Assembly: GCA_013396655.1 (NCBI GenBank)
Contig: WBMV01006452.1
Coordinates: 371,285-435,284 of the forward strand
Origin: Campylorhamphus procurvoides
Lineage: Eukaryota; Chordata; Aves; Passeriformes; Dendrocolaptidae
Direction of reading: 5' to 3'
Length of the DNA stretch: 64,000 bases
Below the pieces are notes generated by a model, which saw only the letters and a list, made by a program, of their open reading frames with translations, made no database searches and was not told the DNA's origin. Positions 47,478-58,397 of this stretch are shown piece by piece. Positions within the stretch are counted from its first letter, which is position 1. Each line of letters opens with the position of its first letter. Both the position numbers and the translations under genes were made by a program.

Positions 47478-49649
47478 ATCCTAGCCTGGTGTGGAGTAAA
47501 AAACTCCAGCCAGTCACCTTCAGATCAGCAAATTGATCCTTCTTGTGTGGTCACACTCTGCGTGAGCTTTTGTTCCCTTGAAATGCTGCGTGGTGTTGTG
47601 TGGTCACCATGCACAGACCCCAGTGGGGAAAAGGTGCCAGCACCTGCTTGGGAATTTGTGTCTCTACATAAACATTGTCTCCTTAGTCAACTTGTTTTCC
47701 TCTCATGCTTTTACACAAGGAACCAGGAATAATTGTGTCAATGCTGTCTGTTGAAAGAGAAATGTTCCGCTAACCTTTTGGATACTGGGAAATTCCATGT
47801 AAAGCAAGAACATCTTGACAGGGTATAACTTCACATTTATTCAAAATAAAATGATCATTTATTAAGAAAACAATGTCTGCTGGCGGTAACCCCATTCTGA
47901 TTTTCTAAATTAGCCCTTCTCCACAACAGGCTCATTATCTAGGAAATGACTGCTGCAAGTAGAGTGTTGAAGGAAAACAGGCAGTAGTAGCAGGAAGAAT
48001 ATTGGTATTATAGCAGCTCCCAGTAGTGCTGCTACCATTAAGGTTCTGTCAGAATTTTCATGGGAAGGCTCCTCTTTTCCAATATATTTTATTTTTACAT
48101 GACTATGAAAACCAGAGCTCTACAGGAAACCTGTGTATGAGGTCTGAGGCCGGCAGTGTGTTTGCTTTGAGCAGCTCCTGGAAAGTAACTCGATCCCACC
48201 AGAGTAGCTGCTCTTTGATTCCTGACCGTGCAAGGCATGGATTCTGAACTGCTGCTTTTTCCCTTCCAGTACCCCTAAATCCACCCCTTTTATAATTTTC
48301 CTCTGGGGTCTGTTAGTGACACAGGCAGAAGAGCTGTGGCACTGCTGACAGTAGCTGGAGTTTGCTGTTCACAGATCTGGACACCAGACCTGCAGTGTGG
48401 GCACATCAGCAGAACATGCACCTGGGGTCATCTTGTACAGGCAGAAGTACTTCTTGTGGAAAGTGTTTCCTGTGTGTCAGCTTCTCTTTGGCTCGTGGGA
48501 AAGAATTGGGAGGCCTTGATGCAGTACACCCACTTGTTGAATGTCAGTTTTGCCAGGTGGAGAAAGAAGTCCTGATAATTGATGTTCTGTTCAGTGTTTT
48601 TGTAAAAGGACTCAAGGATCGGGTGGATCTAAAAGCTGATCCACCCTCCAAGGAAGAGGAGCACGGATAAGAGAGGGAATGGGTTGGGAAGCATGTGATA
48701 GAGGCTTGCATGGTGTTTGTTCCATGGCCAGACAGCAACCACACCTCCCTCAGTGAGCCTGGTAGTGTGGGACCTTCATGAAATCTGAATTTGTGACGGG
48801 TCTCTTCCTGACCCTTCTGCTTTATTTAGCTGAAAATCTCATCTCTTCTCCCAACTTCTCCTCATACAGGTGAATACATTTCTAGTTCAGTATTTCCTGC
48901 CGGGGCTGAGCAGGGAGCTGGAGCAGTGGAGCCAACCGTGGGCACGTGCTCCATGCAAGGTTTGAGCTCGTGGGAAGAAAAGCCTGTACCAGAGCCCTCC
49001 TGCTCTCTGCTCCCTGCCCACAGAGCACAGAGGGAAGAGCAGCCAGTGTTTCCCCCCTGGCTTTGCGTCCCCATGGCCTGGCTCTGGTGGCCAGCGTGGC
49101 TACCTGGTGTGGGGAGGAGGAGCAGCCTCCCTGTGGCAGGGATTCCTTCCCCAGTGCAGCCGGGAGGGATGGTGATGGCACATGAGACAGAGACAGGCCA
49201 GGCAAAGCCTTTTGGAAGTGCAGCCAAGCCCGCCTGCTTTCTCATGTGCCCCAGGATTTTGGGAGCTGTATTCATTCCAAGCAGAGGCTCCTGCTGTGCA
49301 GGGCTTTGGCTGTCCAGGTAGCTGGGTTTACTCTTGTTATGCAAGGACACCAAGTGATGCAAGTACCAGCAAGTTTGGATTTTGTCTAATTATGACCTCC
49401 TTAAGTTAATTTTTATGCATCAAAGCTATTTGACATTTGTCAAAACAAATTCGAGTCCCTGGGAGAGATTTTCTGACAAAGCCGCCATTGATCTGACAGC
49501 TTGCTCTCTGGGGAAGCAGGAGTGTGGCTGGCATTGCAGACTCGCTGCTTCCCAAGCTCTCCCTTCCTGGCGCTCCCAAGGCAGGGTGTGCGGGCCGGGC
49601 TGAGGAGACAGCGCCCTGAGGAACCACAACTGTTGCTCTGGACCTGCCT

Positions 49650-49686
49650 GGGGGCTCTGGGAGGGAGAGGGCAGGGCTGGGGTGGG
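49650..49686 (+). other. Dense G-quadruplex-type motif (seven G runs)
   Basis: Seven consecutive G runs of 3-5 (49650-49654, 49659-49661, 49663-49665, 49669-49671, 49674-49676, 49679-49682, 49684-49686) have loops of only 1-4 nt. This is the strongest quadruplex candidate in the window. It lies about 100 bp upstream of an AT-rich candidate conserved block, a sharp compositional boundary. Confidence 0.8.
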
Positions 49687-49789
49687 CAGAGAGGGGATGC
49701 TCTCAGTGTCCTGCAGGGCAGCGGGATGTGGGCACGGAGAACACGACTCAGGACATCACCAACACCGTGGCCCGGGCTTCTCCATTGCG

Positions 49790-50460
49790 TGGAAATGATT
49801 TATTGCACCCACTGCGTCGCACAGATGAGGAATTAGTAGGCTGATATTTCACTTCCATTCTTAAAATAACCTGTTATTTTGCAAAATGAAATAATTTCTC
49901 ATATAGAGCAGCCTTCTCCCAGCCTTTGTCAGATATTATTCAGCCTAGAGTACTTCCAAATACTCAATATTATTTCACCTACGTGTGCAGAATGCTACGT
50001 GCTCCCAACCTGAGGTATCATTCACTGGTTTGTAGTAGCCATTAACATATGCTTTTCCCATGGTTTGTGTACTTATTCCAAGCATGTGCCTTTTACAATG
50101 CAGAACACAAGAGACTTGTTTTGTAAGATTAATGAAGGTCACCAAAATTCTCAAAAGTATTCTGATAATTAAGGCTTTGTTTATCAAAAACAAGTTATAT
50201 TAAGAGCAAAAAGATTCATGGTAATTATTCATAATCTTAACAATTCAAGTGTAGCCACCTCATTTGTGCATTTAATTCTTCTTGTTAATGTTTTGCATAA
50301 ATCTGCATAATTACTTGAGTTGCCTGTTGTAATTTTGACAGCTACTCAGTTCATGTGCACTAAAGTATATCAAAAGCTTGATGTGCTGAATATTTATAAT
50401 TTTACGTATGTTCTTGGGATAATATTTTTTCAACAATATTTTTAGTTTTTGCAAAATTGA
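49790..50460. other. Candidate conserved non-coding block
   Basis: About 670 bp of unique AT-rich sequence begins abruptly after a GC-rich, G-quadruplex-bearing segment. It contains 'ctgataattaaggctttg', 'catggtaattattcataat', 'gcataaatctgcataatt' and 'tgatgtgctgaatatttat'. No transposon relic or coding frame is visible. By texture it is one of the strongest enhancer-like blocks here. Confidence 0.42.
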
Positions 50461-52119
50461 CATGGAATACTGGGAAGGATTGCCAAACACACATCTCCAT
50501 ATCGGCACATGATGGAACCAGAGCTGCACTTAAAGGTGCAGCACCGACATTCGGAACAATTTTAGGGCAAACCCACGTGAATTGTTCACATCAGCTGCTC
50601 GGGTCATTTTTCCAGTGGGGTGTTACCCTCCATTATTGTGAACATTGGGAACTTAGCCTTTTTTTAAAAATAAAGAAACCAAAAAGTTTCTCAGCGCGTT
50701 CTCCCCACGCCAAACTCGCTGCCTGGATTTTATCCACACCCCAAACCCCAAGTGTGGGGAGCAGGAGCCAGTGTGAGTGTGGCAGCAGCATCAGCTGCAG
50801 GTGCACAAATAACAGAACTCTGCACCCAGAGAGATTTTTAGGTGGTGTTTGAAGGAGCTTTTGTTAAAAACCCCCATTTCTTGGCTGGGGCAGCCCGCAG
50901 AGCTCCCTGCCTGCATCCAGCACAGCAAACCAGCCCAACAACCACCACAAATGACTTTTGGCTTCCCCCAGTGCCCCGACACGTGGAAATCCAGCGGGTG
51001 ATGCCACAAGAGCAGCGTTTGTAGGATCCACAGGGAGACCAGCGTGGCACAGCCAGGGTGTGCCATCCTTCCCCCCTGGCACGGGCAGCAGGGGGGTTTG
51101 CAGAGGGGAGAGGTGGCCGTGGCCTCTTCTGCCGTGTTTATTGCCCGTGCAGCCCCCAGGGATGCAGGGGTGGGGCTCTTTATAAATATGCCCGTGCTGG
51201 GGGGATGCAGGAGCGCTTGCTAACTAATTACAGCAGGAAGTTTGCAGTGCATCTGATGCCTGTCTGGCACGGCTCGGTGTGAATCTTCAGGCGGCTGCAA
51301 TCGCACACATCAGTCAGGCTTTCTTACAAATGTTGACAAAATGCTGCCTGCAAGAATCGAGTGCCCAGCCCTGAAAAATACTGTCTGGAGATGGTTTTTT
51401 GAAAGGCTCTGACTATTGTTTTGGAAAGCCTGAGTTTTGCATGCTGAAGTTTTCAAGCTTTGCACTTAGGAGTAATCCGGTGTAGAGTCGGGTGCTCACC
51501 ATGTCTTGACATTACTAAAATAATACTGTGCCTTTGACAAAAATAACTGTGTTTATTACCTGTTAGCCCTTCCATGCAAAAACTCATGTTTCCTTAGGAA
51601 ACCGGCTTTCCTTAAGACAGACAAAAAGGAGGGGGATCCTCCTTTGGACATCAGAGCGTTGTTTCCCAGCAAGGAGATTTGCTGTGAATGAAGTGCTCTT
51701 GTCCAACAGGAGGCAAAATCAATGGATTCAAGTGGTATGAAAGAGCAGAATTCCTTGGCTGGCGGTGTTGCAGCTCTGTGGATTCCTCTGCTGTCACACA
51801 GAGGTGTTGCTGTACACGGATTTGGAACAGGAGGGCACCAGGAATGCGGGTCATCCTTCAGCCACAGATCCACTTCAGGGGGGCAACACCGTGGGAAGAG
51901 GGAGGAACATTTAAACTGTTGGGCTCCAAATATACTGGGGGTCGATTTAAGAGTAAAAGAAGTGCAGTTGTCATGCCCTGCTATCTTTCACTTTAATGAG
52001 CACTCAAATGTAAGTGAAAAATTAAAAGGTTGTTATATTTAGAAATAGCTGGAGCCACACACTCGATGTGTGTTGCAAACAGTGGGGAATGAGCATAAAA
52101 AATGAGGGGGGAAAACCCA
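50461..52119. other. Non-coding with a TATA-like promoter candidate
   Basis: Has a hairpin-like 'gctgcac ttaaag gtgcagc' (50523-50542), the TATA-like site at 51179, and overlapping frames of about 100 codons at 51556-52042 on both strands. No gene or transposon was recognised. Confidence 0.5.
51179..51190 (+). promoter_or_regulatory. TATA-box-like site below a GC/CACC-type box
   Basis: 'ggggtggggctc' (51167-51178) is followed directly by 'tttataaatatg'. The pairing resembles a TATA-type core promoter and would predict a start near 51210. The only frame reaching downstream ends by 51282 and is unrecognised, so any transcript would be non-coding or spliced. Other isolated TATAAA words (about 24371, 35153, 45439) lack the upstream box. 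Confidence 0.25.
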
Positions 52120-53020
52120 TCTACTTTGCAGCTATATTCATTAATTAAAAGAAGATTGTTAAACTAAATTTGGAAAGGGAAAAAAAAAGAAAAAAAACTT
52201 CTTTAATTGTGTTTACCCAAAAGCCTTTTCTTCCTAATTTAAATAGCATAAACATCTGGACTAAAGCAATATTAGAATCATGGCAGTAGTCAAGCAAATC
52301 TTGTGGAAAATAATGAAATTAGATCCCTGGTGTTGTGACAGAGTAAGGGCAGGATACATCAGTTCGATGTTAATAAAATTTCCATGAATGACTGAATACA
52401 ATTAAGAAATTGTCAGTTGCGGCAATGAACTTTTGTAGCTCAGAGATGTTTGCATCATTTGATTATGCTGGCAATTTAAAATTGTTTGTTAGTGTCTGTG
52501 TTGGGATATTAATTATGACCTTTATTACAGCCCACAATTAAACCAGTCATATAGCAAGGAGCAGCCTGTGCTGTGGCACTAAAGGACCTGAACTGCTCAG
52601 AGCAGGGTCTCGGTGTGTTCAGACCATTCACTGATCACCCAAATTGCAGATTATTTGGGATGATCCAGTCCTTTAAGAAACGATTCAGCTGGGTTGAGTA
52701 ATCCCTTTAATAAAGAAATTTTGGTTTAATAGCGTTTTAACAGTTTTAATTGCTAACAACATCTGTAAAACTGTTTTAAGGAAGGGAGAGAGAAAGCATT
52801 TTTAACTGTGGCTCCAAGACAAGCTTTCTCCTGCTTCAGGAAGGGGAACCAATTATTCATTGGTTAATTAGCTGTAAACAACTTTTTAAAGACACATCCA
52901 TTATATATGTAATTATTGGGGGAAAAAGCTTTAATATTATTTGTGCTAATGCATAATTATTAGTGCGTGCTAAAAGGATTAGCAGCGTTTAGCTGACCAC
53001 TATTGTTGGGAGATAGCGGA
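52120..53020. other. Candidate conserved non-coding block
   Basis: About 900 bp of AT-rich unique DNA. Notable motifs are a CCAAT-box inverted pair 'aaccaat tattc attggtt' (52847-52865), 'ggttaattagctg' just after it, and 'taatgcataattatta' (52947-52962), a composite of POU- and homeodomain-type half-sites. Frames are short and closed. Confidence 0.42.
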
Positions 53021-53257
53021 GTGCAGAGAGATTTGCATCAGGCAGGGATGGATCCAGACAAATCACACAGAAACAAAGCCTTGCAAAGTGAAACCTCACA
53101 CTTTTCCACCTTTAATATTTCTCTGAAACGGGAGGAAAATACATCCCCGCCAAAGGATTTCGGTCCCCAGTGGAATATGCGGGTTCCTGTGATTTTGTTT
53201 TAAATTCTTTTTTCCCTTTTCTTTTTTTTTTGAACTCCCATGGCACATTTGTCATAC

Positions 53258-53272
53258 TTTTTTTTTTTTTTT
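53258..53272. repeat. T15 homopolymer
   Basis: Fifteen T's follow 'gtcatac', and a second nine-to-ten-T run lies about 30 bp upstream (53222-53231). This is a simple low-complexity tract. Confidence 0.9.
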
Positions 53273-53593
53273 AGGGCTGTGTAGTCCCTTTATTATTGCA
53301 CAGCTGAGTGGCAACTTTACAATGCCCTTAGTGCATCCATTTACTAACTGTTGTACCTAATTTAGTAGGAAGATGTAAAGTCCTGGTGAAATCTATTTAG
53401 GCTTTTGTAATGTGTTGACTGGAGCACTGTTTATACTCATTAGCATATGAATGAAAGGAATCATATTTTAAACACTTAAATATTTTTAATATATGTCAAG
53501 GGAAACTGTAACATTTGTCCTAACACATTGCAAATTCCAAGTAAGACATCACAGAACCTGCCTGGAATGTGTGTTGGTTTATTCCTTGTTCTT

Positions 53594-53613
53594 AAAAAAA
53601 AAAAAAAAAAAAA
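53594..53613. repeat. A20 homopolymer
   Basis: A run of 20 A's follows 'ccttgttctt'. It could be a mononucleotide microsatellite or the tail of an old retroposed RNA. No recognisable retrocopy precedes it and no target-site duplication was found, so it is called only as a homopolymer. Confidence 0.9.
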
Positions 53614-56049
53614 GGTTTGACTGTTTATACTAAAATGACACAGAAAGAGGCAGTTCAGGGCCACATCAATAACAACTTAAGCATCTGAGTGACCTAATTC
53701 TGACACAGCCACGCTTGTGTCGTGCTGAAATTGTTGCCCTGCCCGTATCTCACAGAATCATTTCTGTTAACCAGAGCGCTGGCATTTGATGTGCCAGGTG
53801 CCAGTATTTTGGGGGAGATCCTTTTTGGGGCTGTTGGTGGCCCCGTACGTGGCTGTGCCTCGGCCCTGAGCTGCAAGGGGCGACCTGAGCAGTGGGAGAT
53901 TTGTTCAGTCCCCGTGAATTTGGCTGCGTTTCAGAGGCTGTCACTAATGATGCTAATTGCTGCTGGGGTTGGGGATGCAGGCACCTGGGCCTGCTCTGGG
54001 ACTGCAGGAGCAGTGCCTGGCAGCTCAGAAGGAATACCAGGGGTCATTTTAGCATTTCAGGGCGCTGGGTGTTTGGAACTCTCTGGAGTTTATCGAGGAG
54101 AAATGTTGCACTTGGATGTGTCTGATTTCCTTGCAGCATTCATTGTGTGGGAGCACTTGGGGAGGGGATGGAATTGGTGTTACCGGTGCTTTAGTTGACA
54201 AAGAAATGATGACATTTGAAGGGATTTGTGTATTTAAGCACAGATGATTATTTAGAAGGTTTTGTTGCTGCAATTTGGAAGCCTCGTAACTCAATTTACT
54301 AATTTATTTTGTGATCTGTGACTAAACTGAGTAAAAATGCAAATAGCAGAAGCCCTTTCCGTTTTATCACTGGATCAGTTTACTGATGGGAGGGTCGGAG
54401 CCACTCAACAGTTCAACACTTGTGATTTCCAAGTAGTCTGACACCAAAAGCATCCACAGAGGAGGCTACAGGAAAAGTCACGTGAGCAGAGGTTTTAATG
54501 GAATTCAGCATTTATTTGTTTGGGACTTGGAATGCAGAAGCAAGACTTTACTGTCCATTGTAAGGATGGGGTTTTTCCCCTCCCATCACCCGTGGCAATG
54601 AGCCATCCTTGCAAGTTCTTGTGCTGGGAGGAAGCAACTGGTAAAGATGGGAAGAAAGGCTGGAAACTTGAGTGGGTGTTGTCGTTGCCTTCCTATTGCA
54701 CCTCTTTTCAGGCAGCATTGACAAGAAGGATCATCTCCTGAGTCACTTCTATTTTTACTTGATGTTCCCCCATGGGGTTAGGCTTGGGGTTTTTAAAGTA
54801 TTTTTATTTAGAAGTGTGACAGCTGTTTATGTGCCACTTATTTGCAAGTCAGTGTGTTAGCAGTGATGCCAAGCCCACCTTGGAGCCAGCGTGGGGCAGA
54901 GCCCTTCTCTGGGTGACCCCAGGGCAGGTTGTGCTCTTGCCTCCCCAGGAAACAGGCCTGGGTCTATTGATCCCTGGTTCTGCAGATCCAGCAGAGGGAG
55001 CAGAAGTCCACTAATGGGGTTGCTTTGGATGAAACATTTGGGGTGGCAGATGGGTTGGCAAAAATTGCTTGTGGAGGTGGGGAGCTGCATGAGTCATTCC
55101 CCCCATATTCCCAGCAAACTGCTCAATTAAAACACTAAAGTGTCAGTAATTTTTCACATCCTGGACTTCCTTTTTTTTTTTTTCTCTTTAAATTCTCCAT
55201 GAGTTGGTACATTATTATAACAATTGATTAGAACTATTTCCAGCACTTACACAAGTGTAGTGATCCCAATTAGCCAGCAGATAATTGTTTTAGTAGGGAA
55301 TAACATCCAGTCGAGTCTTTGCACATCAACTCCCCTGCCATGTTGCTGCATCTGTGAATACACATCACAAGAGTTGCCTCCTTTAAAAAATAATAATTAG
55401 AGGTGTTATTTCAAAGGGTGTTCCATGGGTACTGAGCTGTCCTGAGTGTGACACTTCTGGGGGATGGGTGCTCTTGGGGAAGGGAAGGGGGACCCTCGGG
55501 GGACTCTCGTGAATCTCCTGGGCTAAAACTGTCATCATCATTAAATAAAACTTCAATTGGGTTCCCATTTGCCTTCTGTTGGCCAAACCTGAAGGTTGTG
55601 TTGAGATCGTGGTTCCAAACCTTTCTCTGGACCTGTGGAGGCTAAAAACTCACATCTTCCTTGAGAAATCTAGATTTATTTATTAAAGGAGATATTTTGA
55701 AAGGCCAGGGCACTAAACTTACCCAGGTGTTGTGGGAGTGATCAGTGGAATTGCTGCAGCAGAGCAGGGGAAGCAGCCCAGTGTGCAGCTGGCACTGAGG
55801 GCAGAGCAGTGTTTAGAAAAGGGAGTTTATGAGAGAACATCCAAGGTACTGGAACCAGTTTTATTCAGACCACATTTTTACATTATAAACAGGTCTAGAA
55901 ATCTAGTTTGAATAATTTTGATTTATTTTGGTGACTTTAGATTCTAACCCATTTGGCATCTAAGAAAAAAGGAGTTAAAATGAATGCTTGGCTTTATTAT
56001 TTTTGGTTTTTTTCTGTTTTTCCCCCCCTGCTCTCTTCTTTCATGTCAG

Positions 56050-56124
56050 GCAAGTGTGCCAGTGAAGAAAAAGAAAAGGGCAACTGGGGGACAGGAGGTT
56101 GTGGATCCAATATATCTTAGCTGA
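56050..56124 (+). other. Possible terminal exon (unverified)
   Basis: A long pyrimidine tract (about 56013-56047, ending 'ttctttcatgtcag') forms a good acceptor with AG at 56048-56049. From 56050 the frame reads ASVPVKKKKRATGGQEVVDP and a few more residues to a stop at 56122-56124. The basic cluster KKKKR resembles a nuclear localisation signal. No gene is recognised and no matching upstream exon could be paired, so it may be chance. Confidence 0.2.
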
Positions 56125-56759
56125 TGAAGGCAGCTTTGTTTTTTTTTCAGATGAATTCATTCAAAGATAATATCTCCCACTCCAAAGGAAAAAAAACAAA
56201 GCCCAGAACAACTCCCCAACCCAAACCATGTTCCTGCATAAAGGAGAAAGTCCAAACTTCTCCCAAAGTAACCTTTTAAGTTAGGGTGTCATTCCTCTGG
56301 CTTGGCCACCTTTGTTGAGGAGCCGGTGTGGGGTTTGGTGTTGACTGAACTGGACATAAAGCCGTGTCCTCTCTGGGGAACATCTCATGGAGGTGCTCTG
56401 GAGCTCCCAGCAGGTGGGATTGTCTGAGACACTCGAGTCCCCTGAGCCCCACCTTGCTGAGGGGCAGCTGGAGCTGCGGGTGCTCTTGGAGAGGTGGAAG
56501 GAGGGCTCACAACTCCCAGGGTTGCAGAACATGATCTCCTTTTGTTCCTCGGTGTCGATGTGCTTTTGGTGATTAAAGGAACAGAGATGATCCCATCGTA
56601 ATAACAACAACAACCTAAAATAGAACAAAAGCCTCCAAGTCTACACGTTCATGGAAAGACTGGGGGAATGGAAAATGAGGCAAAAGCCAGGATATTCAGG
56701 ATGCAGCCTTACAACAGCTCTGGCATGAGATGCCGAGGCTTCTTAAACTCTGATCTCTA

Positions 56760-57680
56760 AGCTAAAAATGGAGTTGTCAGCCTTAACTTTGAATTTTCTT
56801 GCTTTTAGCAGTCTGCGTTAAACATTAATGTTATTGAAAATAGCTTTTCATCCGTGTGTATTAAGGGTTTGTTTGCCAGAGTCTCTGCTCCCAAATGCAT
56901 GAATTTCAGCAGCAGGCAAACATCAAAGCAAGGAGATTTTTCAGCTCAAGAAGTTATCTTTAAAATGAAAGCTTAGTCTCTCACTGTATACTTTCCGTGA
57001 ATAATTATTAGAATCTATAATAAACAGTCTCTCTTTATTGTTCTGTCTATTATATCAAAAGAGATATGCCTTGATTGTATCATTTTAATTAACTCTTGCT
57101 GTGTTTCACTGAAGTTCAAAGCATTAAGCATTGTTTATGTAAGCACCATGACATTCAGGTTGCCTGAAAGAAGTAAATAAAACTGTAGGTCAAACTGTAT
57201 TAATGTTTCTTGCCAGCTATTATTACATCCGCTTTTGAACAGCATTTATTCTGTAATTGATGGTTGTCAGCCTGTAATTTCCATAGTTACATTCCCAACA
57301 CTTCGTTTCCCCTAATTTTTGTGGTATTTACACCGTATATAGTCAGAGATTAAAGTCAAATGGAAAAGTGAGTTACCAGTTTTTATTTGACCAGCTTAAT
57401 ATTTCTTCCTTCAGGGGAATTGCTCCAGTTATTTGCCGAGTTCATATATCTATAATATTCCTTTAGATTCAATTTTCTGCCCTTTACTTTTCTCCATTTC
57501 ATATTTACTTTATTCTTTGTGGTCATCCCATCTAATCTGCCTGCCTGTGTCTACCTAATCGACCTAATATGGCCACGTATCATTTCCTTAATGATTTTAT
57601 TATTGAAATGACTCTTAGCATTTGATACTTAAGCATACATTAGAAAGGCCTAATTCTCCCATTAGTGGATCAGACTTCCA
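56760..57680. other. Candidate conserved non-coding block
   Basis: Roughly 900 bp of unique AT-rich sequence with no repeat relics. It contains 'cattttaattaactc' with the palindrome TTAATTAA (57085-57092), 'gtgaataattattagaatc', 'gaacagcatttattctgtaattg', and 'gacctaatatggccacg' near the right end. The longest repeat-free AT-rich run in the right half of the window. Confidence 0.45.
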
Positions 57681-57836
57681 TGGGGCTCTCAGCCTGCTGC
57701 AGGAGTCAAACAAGCCCTGTTGAATGTTGTCCAAGGGTTGTAATGCAGATCTGTTTTATTCTTCAAATCTGCATTAGTGAGGAGAAGCCACTGTACAGGT
57801 TTGGGGCACTTGTGCTCCAGTGTTGACTGGAGACCC

Positions 57837-58397
57837 TCACCAGTGAAGCTGCAGTGGTTCCTTTCCCTGTGCAACTGGAGTTTTATCCTCGAGGCCTTTC
57901 TTCTGCAGAAGAAACTTAGAAATTAAAGGTTTCACCCACTTCTGCTGTCCATAATGAGCTGCAGATGTTTTGGAAGCTTCTATGGCTTTCTCTACCCATT
58001 TTAAGTCCAACTCTGCCAAATTAAGTTCTCTTTGTTTCAGCTCCCTTCAACCAAATAATCGACTGCTGAGAAGTGCAGGGCTAACAAGAACATCTTCCCA
58101 ATGACATCCCTTCTTACCCTCTCCTCTCTTGATGTCTTCCAGGTATTTAACATCCCTGGAGAGCTGTGCTGGCCCTTTGATTTGAGCTCCCTTTCCCATC
58201 CTTTGCCTTTGAGCTCCTTTTCCCATTCTTTGCCTCTGAATTCCCTTTCCTATCCTTTTCCTCTGAGCTCCCCTTCCCACCCTTAGCCCTGGTTGTTTCC
58301 TCCTCTCTACACCCCAGAAGTGGCAGCATTTTCCAGAACTACTTCTTTCCATTCCCAGGGCTCTAGGAAAGACTCCCAGCCTTTTCTAGAACCTCTC
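57837..58397 (-). pseudogene. Unrecognised minus-strand reading frame with one internal stop
   Basis: On the minus strand one frame is open from about 58397 down to 57837 (about 187 codons), interrupted by a single TGA at 58049-58047. The first part (about 116 codons) contains four nine-residue repeats encoded by the 27-bp minisatellite. The second part is Lys/Glu/Leu-rich and helix-like (for example LDLKWVEKAIEASKTSAAHY) and ends at a stop. The shared frame on both sides of the stop is what makes it pseudogene-like. I recognise no family: a decayed retroelement gene, a dead host gene and a chance frame prolonged by the repeat all remain possible. A further frame (57874-57689) overlaps its end in another phase. 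Confidence 0.25.
58184..58291. repeat. 27-bp minisatellite, four copies
   Basis: Units start at 58184, 58211, 58238 and 58265, exactly 27 bp apart, on a theme of 'gagctccctttcccatcc' followed by 'tttgccttt'. Copies differ by a few substitutions (the third starts 'gaattcc') but by no indel, so the 27-bp period is multiple-of-three throughout. On the minus strand this gives a nine-residue repeat of the form GKGAQRQRM within a longer open frame described separately. Confidence 0.92.

Larger units (their letters stand above)
44801..49789. other. Non-coding, GC-richer toward the right
   Basis: Contains the homeodomain cluster (45899), the 202-codon minus frame (46869-47477) and a GC-rich zone at 48880-49760 where frames of up to 166 codons are open on both strands. 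It ends at the dense G-quadruplex motif. No gene is supported. Confidence 0.5.
53021..56759. other. Non-coding with homopolymers
   Basis: Holds the T15 and A20 runs, an AT-rich stretch at 53270-53520 that is mildly enhancer-like, a GC-richer patch at 53740-54180 with a 158-codon frame (53722-54198) of unrecognised content, and the possible terminal exon at 56050. Confidence 0.5.

Noticed and set aside
48862..49362. 166-codon minus frame
   Set aside because: Opposed by a 131-codon plus frame over the same GC-rich bases; no recognised content.
50523..50542. Hairpin gctgcac-N6-gtgcagc as an RNA element
   Set aside because: A 7-bp stem of this kind is expected repeatedly by chance in 64 kb.
53258..53613. 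T15 and A20 tracts as ends of a retroposed copy
   Set aside because: The intervening 320 bp resemble no known RNA or gene and no flanking duplication was found.
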